In this document: piece after piece, positions 32,887 to 39,241 of the stretch
How the letters are laid out: each line of letters begins with the position of its first letter
Numbering within the stretch: position 1 is the first letter of the stretch
Assembly (NCBI GenBank): GCA_934486895.1
Contig: CAKSQZ010000014.1
Span: 1 to 39,241 of the forward strand
Source: an uncultured Eubacteriales bacterium
GTDB taxonomy: Bacteria; Bacillota; Clostridia; Oscillospirales; Acutalibacteraceae
Length of the DNA: 39,241 bases
Reading direction: 5' to 3'
Notes under the pieces: generated by a model
Seen by the model: the letters and a program-made list of their open reading frames with translations, nothing else
The model's database searches: none
Told to the model about the DNA's origin: nothing
Translations under genes and position numbers: made by a program

Positions 32887-33069
32887 TTATTTAAATCTGT
32901 GTGTTGTTTCATCGTATGAAAATCCGGCATTTTCAAGCTTTGAAATAAGTTCGTATCTATCGAGTCCCATATCATCACAAAGCATGTCAAGATCGCTGTA
33001 TTTATCCCTGAGTTTCATATTAACTATGCTCATAAGCATAATCGGATCATTCGGTAATTTATCAAACAT
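32887..33069 (-). CDS. DUF4250 domain protein
   Basis: This 60-residue protein has the pattern LPNDPIMLMSIVNMKLRD...LDMLCDDMGLDRYELISKL followed by a short FSYDETTHRFK end. This matches DUF4250, small helix-turn-helix-like proteins common in Clostridia with no assigned role. The ATG at 33069 has GGGAGG 6 bases upstream. It lies between the PHP and Nif11-like genes, with 17- and 11-base gaps, consistent with one transcript. Whether it binds nucleic acid is open. Confidence 0.75.
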   Translation of the reverse strand: MFDKLPNDPIMLMSIVNMKLRDKYSDLDMLCDDMGLDRYELISKLENAGFSYDETTHRFK

Positions 33070-33086
33070 AATAAGCCTCCCTGATA

Positions 33087-33821
33087 TTATCCTCTGCCGA
33101 ATCCGCGGCATTTTCCTCTCAGCGCTTCTATAACCGCTTCGGCGGACGGTTCGCTGAGTTCAAGCCATGCTCGCCTCGGGTTTATGTCTTCGAGATAATG
33201 AGCGTCGGATGATAAGATCAGCGGAACAGATCGCAAGATCTCGTGTTTTTCACGAAGTGATGCAACATCGCCGCGCGCACTGATCTCAGCCGCTTTAAAA
33301 TCGCATTCCGCAGGGATCGACCCGAGCGACGAAAGTATGCTGTATGACGATTTGTCAATATGCGCGGGGTATGCCGCACCGCCGAGTTTTTCTGTCAGCG
33401 ATACGACATTCTCAACGCTGATGTTAGCGGCAGTTATAAGCAAGGTTTCCTCGTGTCCGACAACCTCGTCCTGTTCATTTAAGATAAGCTGTTCTCCGAA
33501 AACCTCAGGCTTGTTCTTCACAGGCAGCAGCTTTGAGCTTACATACTCATCAAAATCCATTGCTTTTTCAAGTGACGGAAACAGGCAGACAACATGGATC
33601 TCTTCATCGGTGCAGAGCTCCATACCGCAAATAAGCGTTATTCCTACCCGTTTTGCAACTTCCAAAGCGGCAGGGCAGTTTTTCGAGCTGTTATGATCGG
33701 TAAGAGCAATAATATCCAGCTCATTAAGAGCCGCCATATTAACAAGGTTATAAGGCGTCATATCCCTGTCGCCGCACGGCGATAAGCAGGAATGAAGATG
33801 CATATCATAATAATATCTCAT
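33087..33821 (-). CDS. PHP domain metal-dependent phosphoesterase
   Basis: This 244-residue protein of the PHP family shows metal-binding motifs H8-x-H10 (DMHLHSCLSPCGDRDMTP), D42-H43 (LTDHNSSKN), E68 (CGMELCTDEEIHVV), AYPAHIDKSS and a final SSDAHYLEDI. These are the trinuclear-site residues of the family (histidinol phosphatase, nucleotide phosphodiesterases and relatives). The substrate is unknown. The start overlaps the preceding DRTGG gene as ATGA, so translation is coupled and a role with the hydrogenase cluster is likely. Confidence 0.88.
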   Translation of the reverse strand: MRYYYDMHLHSCLSPCGDRDMTPYNLVNMAALNELDIIALTDHNSSKNCPAALEVAKRVGITLICGMELCTDEEIHVVCLFPSLEKAMDFDEYVSSKLLPVKNKPEVFGEQLILNEQDEVVGHEETLLITAANISVENVVSLTEKLGGAAYPAHIDKSSYSILSSLGSIPAECDFKAAEISARGDVASLREKHEILRSVPLILSSDAHYLEDINPRRAWLELSEPSAEAVIEALRGKCRGFGRG

Positions 33822-34159
33822 TTTGAAAGCAGCCGTCCCAGTGTCACAGCGCAGTCAAATGCAGATTTCTGCGTTTTGATAACAGCAATATCGTTTTCCT
33901 TTGCGCGCGTGAGCGCCTCCGGATCAAGCTCCGAGTTTTCGGCAAGAACAATGCACGGGATCTCGGCGAGAACGGCTACGGCAACGGTGTTTATATTTCC
34001 GATAACGGTTATCCACGCACTGCCTGCGGGCGCTCTGCCGATAACAAAGCTGAGCAGATCGCACATATAGCCGTCAGAAATATATGAGTTTTCGTCGCCC
34101 GGCGCGACAACAACGCCGCCCAGCGCCTCTCTGAGTTCGTCAGTCGTTATCTTCATCAT
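33818..34159 (-). CDS. DRTGG-domain protein (downstream copy)
   Basis: This is a protein of about 113 residues in the DRTGG domain family, seen alone or fused to CBS and AAA domains and thought to bind small ligands. Typical features are the opening ITTDELREALGGVVVAPGD, the central ISDGYMCDLLSFVIGRAPAGSAWIT and the end IPCIVLAENSELDPEALTRAKENDIAVIKT. Two adjacent ATGs (34159 and 34156) both fit the AAAGGAG upstream. The gene overlaps the hydrogenase gene end by about 20 bases. A second member lies upstream of the cluster, so the hydrogenase-ATPase pair is flanked by two DRTGG proteins. Confidence 0.75.
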   Translation of the reverse strand: MMKITTDELREALGGVVVAPGDENSYISDGYMCDLLSFVIGRAPAGSAWITVIGNINTVAVAVLAEIPCIVLAENSELDPEALTRAKENDIAVIKTQKSAFDCAVTLGRLLSK

Positions 34160-35465
34160 TCTGCTCCTTTCTCAGATTGTTCGGTAAAAACGCTTCAAGG
34201 CTCGATACGCTTCTCGCAAGATTGTGTATGTAGTCCCTTAGCTGGAATACACAGTCGTTTTCCTTTGCATAACCTCTTACAATATCTTCGGCAAGCGCAC
34301 GGCACGATGGAGCGCCGCAAGCACCGCAATCGAGCATCGGAAGGCGCTGTGTTATCTCATCGATTTCGGCAAGCATCCGAAGCGACTCTCCGATGTTTTC
34401 GGAAAGCTTCATTGTCTTTTCGGGCTCAAGCGGCTTTGTCCAATCGATTTTTGAAGTGTCGTCTTCATCTTTGATGTGATTTTTTGAAACAGGCAGATAC
34501 TTTCTGAGCATCTGTATCCTTGCCTTTGCAACATATGGATTTTCCGCTGTTAAAACACCGCCTACGCAGCCGCCGCTGCAGGCATTCAGCTCAACAAAAT
34601 CAAGATCGGAAAGCCTTTCGCTCTCGATTTCCTCAAGTATTTTAATAACCTCTTCAACACCGTCTGCAGCAAGATATTTCTCATTCAGCAGTGCGGCGGA
34701 CTCACCTCCGGAGCTTGCCCAACCGACTCCGATAATTCCGGATTCGCCGAGCGGTTCAACGGCGGTGATCTTATTCATTTTTGAAATAAGCGGGCCGTAT
34801 ACTTCGCCCATTGAAAGCACACAGTCAATGTCCGAATGATCTCTGCCGATCGGATTTTTAACATCTGTGACTTTTGCAGGGCAGGGGGATATAAAGAAAA
34901 TTCCTATATCTTTGCTATCGAGCCCTGTTTTTGAAACAGCCTGCTTTCTTGCAATGCCTGCAGCAAGCTCCATAGGCGGCAAAATCGGCAGAACATTTTC
35001 GCAAAGCTGTCCGAAACGCACTTTAATAAGCCGAACGATAGCAGGACAAGCTGATGAAATAACAGGCTTTTTGAGCTTGCCCTGATTCATCAGCTCGCGG
35101 GTATAGCAGGATATGAGCTCGGCGGCTTTTGATACTTCAAAAACATCGTCAAACCCCATCATTTTAAGTGCGGTTAAAACATAGTCTATGTCTTCAAGAT
35201 TATTTATCTGACCGTAAAGCGACGGTGCGGGAAGCGCAATCGTGTATTTGAAATCATTAATTCTGTCCAGCGGATCATAGACAGCCTTTTTTGCATGGTG
35301 CGGACATAAGCGAATACATTCGCCGCAGTCAATACATAATTCATTCAGTATCTTTGCTTTGCCGTTTCTGACTCGGATAGCCGAAGTCGGACAACGGCTG
35401 ACGCAAGTAATACAGCCCTTGCACTTGTCCCTGTCAAGCGTTACGGAGTGAAATGGTTTTGTCAT
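34140..35465 (-). CDS. HydS-like [FeFe]-hydrogenase, putative sensory type without PAS domain
   Basis: This 441-residue iron-sulfur protein has two N-terminal 4Fe-4S motifs, C15/C18/C21/C25 and C44/C47/C50/C54. The H-cluster domain provides four candidate ligands: C140 (SSACPAIV), C195 (ISPCPAKVTD), C296 and C300 (ELNACSGGCVGG). At the position of the proton-transfer cysteine of catalytic enzymes (TSCCP) there is alanine A139, as in sensory HydS proteins. A C-terminal C380-x2-C383-x4-C388-x16-C405 matches the extra cluster motif of HydS. The PAS domain usually following it is missing. The ATG has GGAGG upstream, 23 bases after the RsbW-like ATPase gene. A redox or H2 sensing role is inferred; it is probably not a main H2-evolving enzyme. 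Confidence 0.85.
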   Translation of the reverse strand: MTKPFHSVTLDRDKCKGCITCVSRCPTSAIRVRNGKAKILNELCIDCGECIRLCPHHAKKAVYDPLDRINDFKYTIALPAPSLYGQINNLEDIDYVLTALKMMGFDDVFEVSKAAELISCYTRELMNQGKLKKPVISSACPAIVRLIKVRFGQLCENVLPILPPMELAAGIARKQAVSKTGLDSKDIGIFFISPCPAKVTDVKNPIGRDHSDIDCVLSMGEVYGPLISKMNKITAVEPLGESGIIGVGWASSGGESAALLNEKYLAADGVEEVIKILEEIESERLSDLDFVELNACSGGCVGGVLTAENPYVAKARIQMLRKYLPVSKNHIKDEDDTSKIDWTKPLEPEKTMKLSENIGESLRMLAEIDEITQRLPMLDCGACGAPSCRALAEDIVRGYAKENDCVFQLRDYIHNLARSVSSLEAFLPNNLRKEQNDEDND

Positions 35466-35488
35466 GTTAGCCTCCGTTTGAATTTATT

Positions 35489-35899
35489 TTAGATATTAAC
35501 AGCTATGTATACGGTCGTTCCGGAGCCTATGACCGTATCGATCTTCATTTCATCTGTATATTTCTTAATGTTAGGCAGCCCCATTCCTGCACCGAAACCG
35601 AGCGAACGCACATTGTCAGGTGCTGTTGAGTAGCCCTCTTTCATGGCAAGATCAATATTGGGAATGCCCGGTCCGTTATCTCGGAACCAAAGCTCGATCT
35701 TTTCGGGTGTGATGTTTGCTTCGATCTCACCGCCGTGAGCATGAATAACCATGTTTATCTCGGCCTCATACATGGCGATTGTGACTCTTCTGATTATATT
35801 CGCATCAAAGCCGATCTGCTTTAGCGTCTTTTTAAATTTCCCCGAAGCTTCACCGGCTCTTGTAAAATCATCGCCCGGAACTTCATATTTGATATTCAA
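35489..35899 (-). CDS. RsbW/SpoIIAB-like ATP-binding protein (HATPase_c fold)
   Basis: This 136-residue single-domain GHKL ATPase of the anti-sigma-factor/serine kinase type has an N-box in AMYEAEINMVIHAHGG, a G1 box FRDNGPGIPNIDLAM and a G2 box GFGAGMGLPNIKKY. Proteins of this type phosphorylate anti-anti-sigma partners or bind sigma factors; no such partner gene is in the window. The start is a TTG at 35899 with AAGGGGG 6-7 bases upstream. It is immediately upstream of the hydrogenase gene, so it may act as output or input partner of that sensor. Confidence 0.85.
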   Translation of the reverse strand: MNIKYEVPGDDFTRAGEASGKFKKTLKQIGFDANIIRRVTIAMYEAEINMVIHAHGGEIEANITPEKIELWFRDNGPGIPNIDLAMKEGYSTAPDNVRSLGFGAGMGLPNIKKYTDEMKIDTVIGSGTTVYIAVNI

Positions 35900-35920
35900 A
35901 TAATAACCCCCTTGCCGTTT

Positions 35921-36259
35921 TCAGCCGATAAGACCTGCGGAATAGAGCTTGCCGCAAGCAGTGAACATTCTCATTCCGGTCTTCATAAGAACAATATCTC
36001 GGTCGTTCGCAAGCTCGATGATGGATTCATCGGGCTCTTTCCCGCGAACAAATATAATACAGCGCATATCCATCATTTCTGCGGTACGCACGACCTGCGG
36101 ATTTATAAGTCCGGTCAGCAAAAGCGATTGATCTTTGACAAATGCCAAAACATCGCTCATCATGTCCGACCCACACGCCATTTTCACCTCGGTGTCAAGG
36201 CTTTCTTCACCGCAAACCACTTCGGCCTCGATAATTGTGCTAACTTCTCTTAATGTCAT
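35921..36259 (-). CDS. DRTGG-domain protein (upstream copy)
   Basis: This 112-residue protein of the DRTGG family opens with TLREVSTIIEAEVVCGEESLD. Its centre is MACGSDMMSDVLAFVKDQSLLLTG and its end is MRCIIFVRGKEPDESIIELANDRDIVLMKT. The domain is a putative ligand-binding module. The ATG at 36259 is preferred with AGGAG 7 bases upstream; a TTG 21 bases earlier lacks a suitable site. It starts 17 bases after rqcH, so the hydrogenase cluster is probably read from the trmK-nif3-rqcH transcript or from a promoter not recognised here. Confidence 0.75.
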   Translation of the reverse strand: MTLREVSTIIEAEVVCGEESLDTEVKMACGSDMMSDVLAFVKDQSLLLTGLINPQVVRTAEMMDMRCIIFVRGKEPDESIIELANDRDIVLMKTGMRMFTACGKLYSAGLIG

Positions 36260-36276
36260 AAAAAATCTCCTCTCGG

Positions 36277-38016
36277 TCAACTGTTTATCTGCATTCGTTT
36301 CGCTTCGTCGGCATTCGGCGTAACGAATAAAGTTTTGTTGTTTGTGTAAATAACCATCCCGGGCTTTGCACCGCTCGGTTTTTTTACATACCGTGCATGG
36401 CAGTATTCCACGGGAACACCGCTTGAATCGGCACCTTTTGAATTTACAGCGGCGATATTAGCGGCTTTTATCAAAACATCATCCGGTACATTTTCGCCGT
36501 TTGTGAAGATGATAACATGAGAGCCCGGAATATCTTTTGTGTGCAGCCAAATATCGTTTTTCTGCGCCGTTTTAAGTGTTAATGTGTCGTTTTGAATATT
36601 GTTTCTGCCTGCCAGAACACGATACCCGTCTATCTTATATTCAAGATACGGAACAGCTCTCGGTTTTAGCTTTTTGTTTTTTTGCGGCTTTAAAAATCCC
36701 GAAGAAACAAGCTCTCTGCGAATTGCCTCAAGCTCGTCCGTGCTTTTGGCGCGGCTCAAAGAATCAAAAACCGATTCAAAATAATCAAGATCTTCTTGGG
36801 CTTTTTCAATAAGACCGCTGAGAAGTCCCGCAGCAACAGACGCTTTCTTATAGTTGTGAAAGTTCTTTTGTGCATTTTGTGCGGCAGAAAGCGACGGATC
36901 AAGCGGAATGTCTATCTCTTTGCAGTTCTCGTCATAATAATTAACAGCTCTGAGAACACTGTCGCCCGGTTTTATCTGATGAATGTTCGCTTTGATCAGC
37001 TCGCCGCGAATACGAAATCTATCACGATTTTCTGTTGCTTTAAGATCTTTTTTTCTGTATTCTATTTTGCGGCGTGTCCGTTCGGTGAGCGTTGTGAGCA
37101 GCTTTAAAAGATCAGCGGAATTCTTTCTGATATTCTCGGCGTTGTCACGCATTGTGTAGTATTTATCAAGCAGCTCGCTCATGCTTTTGTAATGCGTTAT
37201 AGGGTATTCCGCTCCGTATTGATGAATGTCGGTGAAAGAATAGTCGACCGGTTTCCCGCTTTTATCGCAGACAACGGTCGGAACAGGTGTGCTGAGAGCG
37301 GTTTTCATTTTGTCTATATTTATTTTAAGCCGCTCATAGCCTACATCGGATATATCAAGAAGTGTCGGTTGATTTTTAAATGAAAGACTGCACAGCTCTC
37401 TGCAAACGATAGGGGAGGCGCCGTCGAGCACAGCGCTGAGAGCTTTATCTGCAGGAATATCTCCGAGCTCTTTCATTTTATCTATAACAGCACCGGAATC
37501 TGATTTCAATATATTTATCTTATTCTGCGCTGTCGGCGGTTCATATGTCGCACCGCTGATAAGAAAGCGCTTGCCCTCCTCAGGGTCAAATCTGCGAACA
37601 CAGTCGATTATCTTTCCGTTGCTTGTAAATATAATATTCGAGAGCCTGCCGAGCACCTCGATAATTATAGTTTGTTCTGTTTCATCGCCCAATTCATCAC
37701 GGCAGAGAAAATCGAGGTATAAAATGCGATCAAGCCCTTGCTGCCTGACGCTTTTTAGTCTGCCTCCGACATATCGCTTGCGAAGCAGCATACAGATCAT
37801 AGGCGGAGTTTGCGGATTTTCGTATTTCTCGGTTGTAAAATGGATCCTCGGATACGATGGATTGCAACACAAAAGAAGTCTCCCTGAAAATTCTTTTGAA
37901 GAAAGTGTCAGAATAACCGTATACTTATTCGGCATATTGACCTTTTCTATTCGGCTGCCGACAGCCTTTTCAATATCGCTTTTTATTATGTTAAGTGTCA
38001 GTCCGTCAAACGCCAT
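36277..38016 (-). CDS. rqcH: Ribosome quality control protein RqcH (NFACT family)
   Basis: This 579-residue NFACT protein is the bacterial Rqc2 homologue that adds alanine tails to nascent chains on stalled 50S subunits. The NFACT-N domain begins MAFDGLTLNII, and the conserved D96-R97 pair (GLDRILYLDF) needed for tRNA use is present. A long coiled-coil region follows (about 290-440), then the NFACT-R domain (NDIWLHTKDIPGSHVII...AKPGMVIYTNNKTLFVTP). Older annotations call such proteins fibronectin-binding. The size and order are normal, and the gene lies 10 bases after the nif3 gene. Confidence 0.93.
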   Translation of the reverse strand: MAFDGLTLNIIKSDIEKAVGSRIEKVNMPNKYTVILTLSSKEFSGRLLLCCNPSYPRIHFTTEKYENPQTPPMICMLLRKRYVGGRLKSVRQQGLDRILYLDFLCRDELGDETEQTIIIEVLGRLSNIIFTSNGKIIDCVRRFDPEEGKRFLISGATYEPPTAQNKINILKSDSGAVIDKMKELGDIPADKALSAVLDGASPIVCRELCSLSFKNQPTLLDISDVGYERLKINIDKMKTALSTPVPTVVCDKSGKPVDYSFTDIHQYGAEYPITHYKSMSELLDKYYTMRDNAENIRKNSADLLKLLTTLTERTRRKIEYRKKDLKATENRDRFRIRGELIKANIHQIKPGDSVLRAVNYYDENCKEIDIPLDPSLSAAQNAQKNFHNYKKASVAAGLLSGLIEKAQEDLDYFESVFDSLSRAKSTDELEAIRRELVSSGFLKPQKNKKLKPRAVPYLEYKIDGYRVLAGRNNIQNDTLTLKTAQKNDIWLHTKDIPGSHVIIFTNGENVPDDVLIKAANIAAVNSKGADSSGVPVEYCHARYVKKPSGAKPGMVIYTNNKTLFVTPNADEAKRMQINS

Positions 38017-38026
38017 AGATCCTCAC

Positions 38027-38797
38027 TCATATCGTTTTATAAGGTGCATTTTGAGAAATCAAAACGCATTCAACCTCAAACCGCTCTGCGACACGCTGAT
38101 AAAGCGGTTTTATCGCAATGCTTTCGGTTGAGAAATGACCTGCATCTAGAATGGCAAAACTCAAATCATTTGCTTCAAACCATTCATGATTTTTAACTTC
38201 GGAAGTAAGCAGAGCGTCCGCCCCGAGTGAAATCGCTTCATGCATAAGATCAGAGCCAGCACCGCCGCAAACTGCGACCTTTTCAATTATTCTGTTGCAG
38301 TTTGAAGTGTATCTGACATCCGGAGAATTAAGCTTCAGCTTAACCATTTTTGCAAATTCATAAATGCTCATAGGTGTCGGGAGCATACCGACTCTGCCGA
38401 GTGCGGGTGCGTTGGGAAATTCTTTGCAATAAAGAGGCTGTTTTGCGCTTAATCCGAGAAGGTCGAAAAGGCAGTCGTTAACACCGCCGATACAGCTGTC
38501 GTAATTTGTGTGAGCGCAGATCGCACCAATACCTTTTTCAATAAGATTAAACACAACACTGCCTGCTTTGACAGTTCCGAGTTTGTTAAAAATAACAGGG
38601 TGATGTGAAACAATAAGATCAACACCTGAATCGGCGGCCTTTTCAACGGCTTCGTTTGTTATATCAAGGCAAAATCCTATTCTTTCAACAGCCTTAGAAC
38701 CGTCGCCTACTAAAAAACCTGCGTTGTCAAAAGGCAGTTGTGTTGAAAACGGCGCCAAAGTGTCGATATAATCATAAATATCCTTAACAGTTGTCAT
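38027..38797 (-). CDS. Nif3-like dinuclear metal centre protein (YqfO family)
   Basis: This 256-residue member of the NIF3/DUF34 family forms hexamers with a two-metal site. Ligands are H65-H66 (IVSHHPVIF), D100 (AHTNYDS), and the final LDAGHFSTESI histidine and glutamate. It is the short form without the PII-like insert of Bacillus YqfO. The biochemical role is unsettled. The start overlaps the trmK stop as ATGA, matching the common trmK-yqfO gene pair. Confidence 0.92.
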   Translation of the reverse strand: MTTVKDIYDYIDTLAPFSTQLPFDNAGFLVGDGSKAVERIGFCLDITNEAVEKAADSGVDLIVSHHPVIFNKLGTVKAGSVVFNLIEKGIGAICAHTNYDSCIGGVNDCLFDLLGLSAKQPLYCKEFPNAPALGRVGMLPTPMSIYEFAKMVKLKLNSPDVRYTSNCNRIIEKVAVCGGAGSDLMHEAISLGADALLTSEVKNHEWFEANDLSFAILDAGHFSTESIAIKPLYQRVAERFEVECVLISQNAPYKTI

Positions 38798-39241
38798 TTT
38801 GTTTCTCCCCCAATAATTGTTTGTACAGCGGCTTCGAGCAATTTTGCTTCTTCACTGTTCGGCTCGCGGTGATATAATCCGCCGGCTTTTTTCATCATTC
38901 GCCTTGCAGTCATTTTTTTGAGTTCAACAGCTGCATTGCTTTTGTCATCAGCGAGCTTGCCGAAGTATTTATCAGCTATGCCGAGCTTTTGTTTTACACC
39001 ATTGTAAACCGCATTCATAACAGTGTAGTGTTTATTGTTGCTTTCCGCCGCGGTTTCGGATAAAAGATCAAATCCGTTTTCCGCAAGAAAGCTCCTGAGC
39101 AGTTCGGGTTTAGTCATAGGATTGAGCACAAGGTTTATTTTTTTGTCTTTTACCCAATTGCATTTACCAAGTATGTCTGCGATAAGTTCAGCACCCATAC
39201 CGGCTATTATTATGTCCGTACACTCATTTTTCTGAATACTG
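38794..39241 (-). CDS. trmK: tRNA (adenine(22)-N1)-methyltransferase TrmK (5' truncated by window)
   Basis: About 148 residues of a SAM-dependent tRNA methyltransferase are visible. The frame is open to the window edge, so the true start lies outside. Residues read at the edge include DIIIAGMGAELIADIL, and further on LNPMTKPELLRSFLAENGFDL, the conserved TrmK/YqfN motifs. The C-terminal part is a coiled-coil-type domain (VELKKMTARRMMKKA...). The neighbouring Nif3-family gene is the usual partner. A methionine at 39198 lies inside the motif and is not the start. Confidence 0.92.
   Translation of the reverse strand, partial: SIQKNECTDIIIAGMGAELIADILGKCNWVKDKKINLVLNPMTKPELLRSFLAENGFDLLSETAAESNNKHYTVMNAVYNGVKQKLGIADKYFGKLADDKSNAAVELKKMTARRMMKKAGGLYHREPNSEEAKLLEAAVQTIIGGETK

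Overview
The window looks like a chromosomal segment of an anaerobic, Gram-positive clostridium, most like the Ruminococcus/Oscillospiraceae group. This placement is inferred from gene content and not from any search. The main clues are two secreted proteins ending in type I dockerins (cellulosome-type docking modules), a SpoIIM-like sporulation protein, a group II ECF transporter module, a DUF4250 protein, strong AGGAGG-type ribosome binding sites, TTGACA/TATAAT promoters, frequent TTG starts, and an [FeFe]-hydrogenase-like protein. There is no rRNA, tRNA, IS element, prophage or CRISPR array. The sequence is almost gap-free, and the longest stretch without a conventional gene (about 200 bases before pyrB) holds a leader peptide and attenuator.

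Plus-strand half (1-22.5 kb). The window opens with the last codons of an FtsK/SpoIIIE translocase. These are followed by a YgiQ radical SAM protein, a ComEC-type metallo-beta-lactamase protein with a DUF3006 partner, a secreted transglutaminase-dockerin protein, an acyl-ACP thioesterase and an L-asparaginase. A pyrimidine unit follows: consensus promoter, 33-codon U-rich leader, hairpin, then pyrB, whose product carries a PyrI-like zinc knuckle at its C-terminus. Next come ruvCAB, glmM, an rRNA-type methyltransferase, ecfA1-ecfA2-ecfT, truA, a DUF5711 protein, cvpA, pgsA and a Clp ATPase with an N-terminal zinc finger. A strong terminator and a new promoter precede a BspA-type leucine-rich-repeat protein with a dockerin, built from 13 units of 69 bp.

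Minus-strand half (22.6-39.2 kb, described in transcription order from the right). It starts with trmK (cut by the window edge), a Nif3-family gene and rqcH. A putative signalling cluster follows: DRTGG protein, RsbW/SpoIIAB-like ATPase, HydS-like [FeFe] hydrogenase, second DRTGG protein, PHP-family hydrolase, DUF4250 protein and a small Nif11-like protein. A consensus promoter then drives aroF-tyrA-aroB-aroA-aroC-pheA, which covers entry into the shikimate pathway, its late steps and both the Tyr and Phe branches. A terminator closes this operon, and a further promoter drives proC, spoIIM, a Xer-like recombinase with substituted catalytic residues, and a DUF624-like membrane protein. The two halves converge on one shared hairpin terminator near 22.57 kb.

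The most interesting items are the pyrBI-style attenuator with the PyrB-zinc-knuckle fusion, the PAS-less HydS-like hydrogenase in its signalling neighbourhood, the degenerate Xer protein beside spoIIM, and the near-identical DNA repeats of the dockerin LRR protein.
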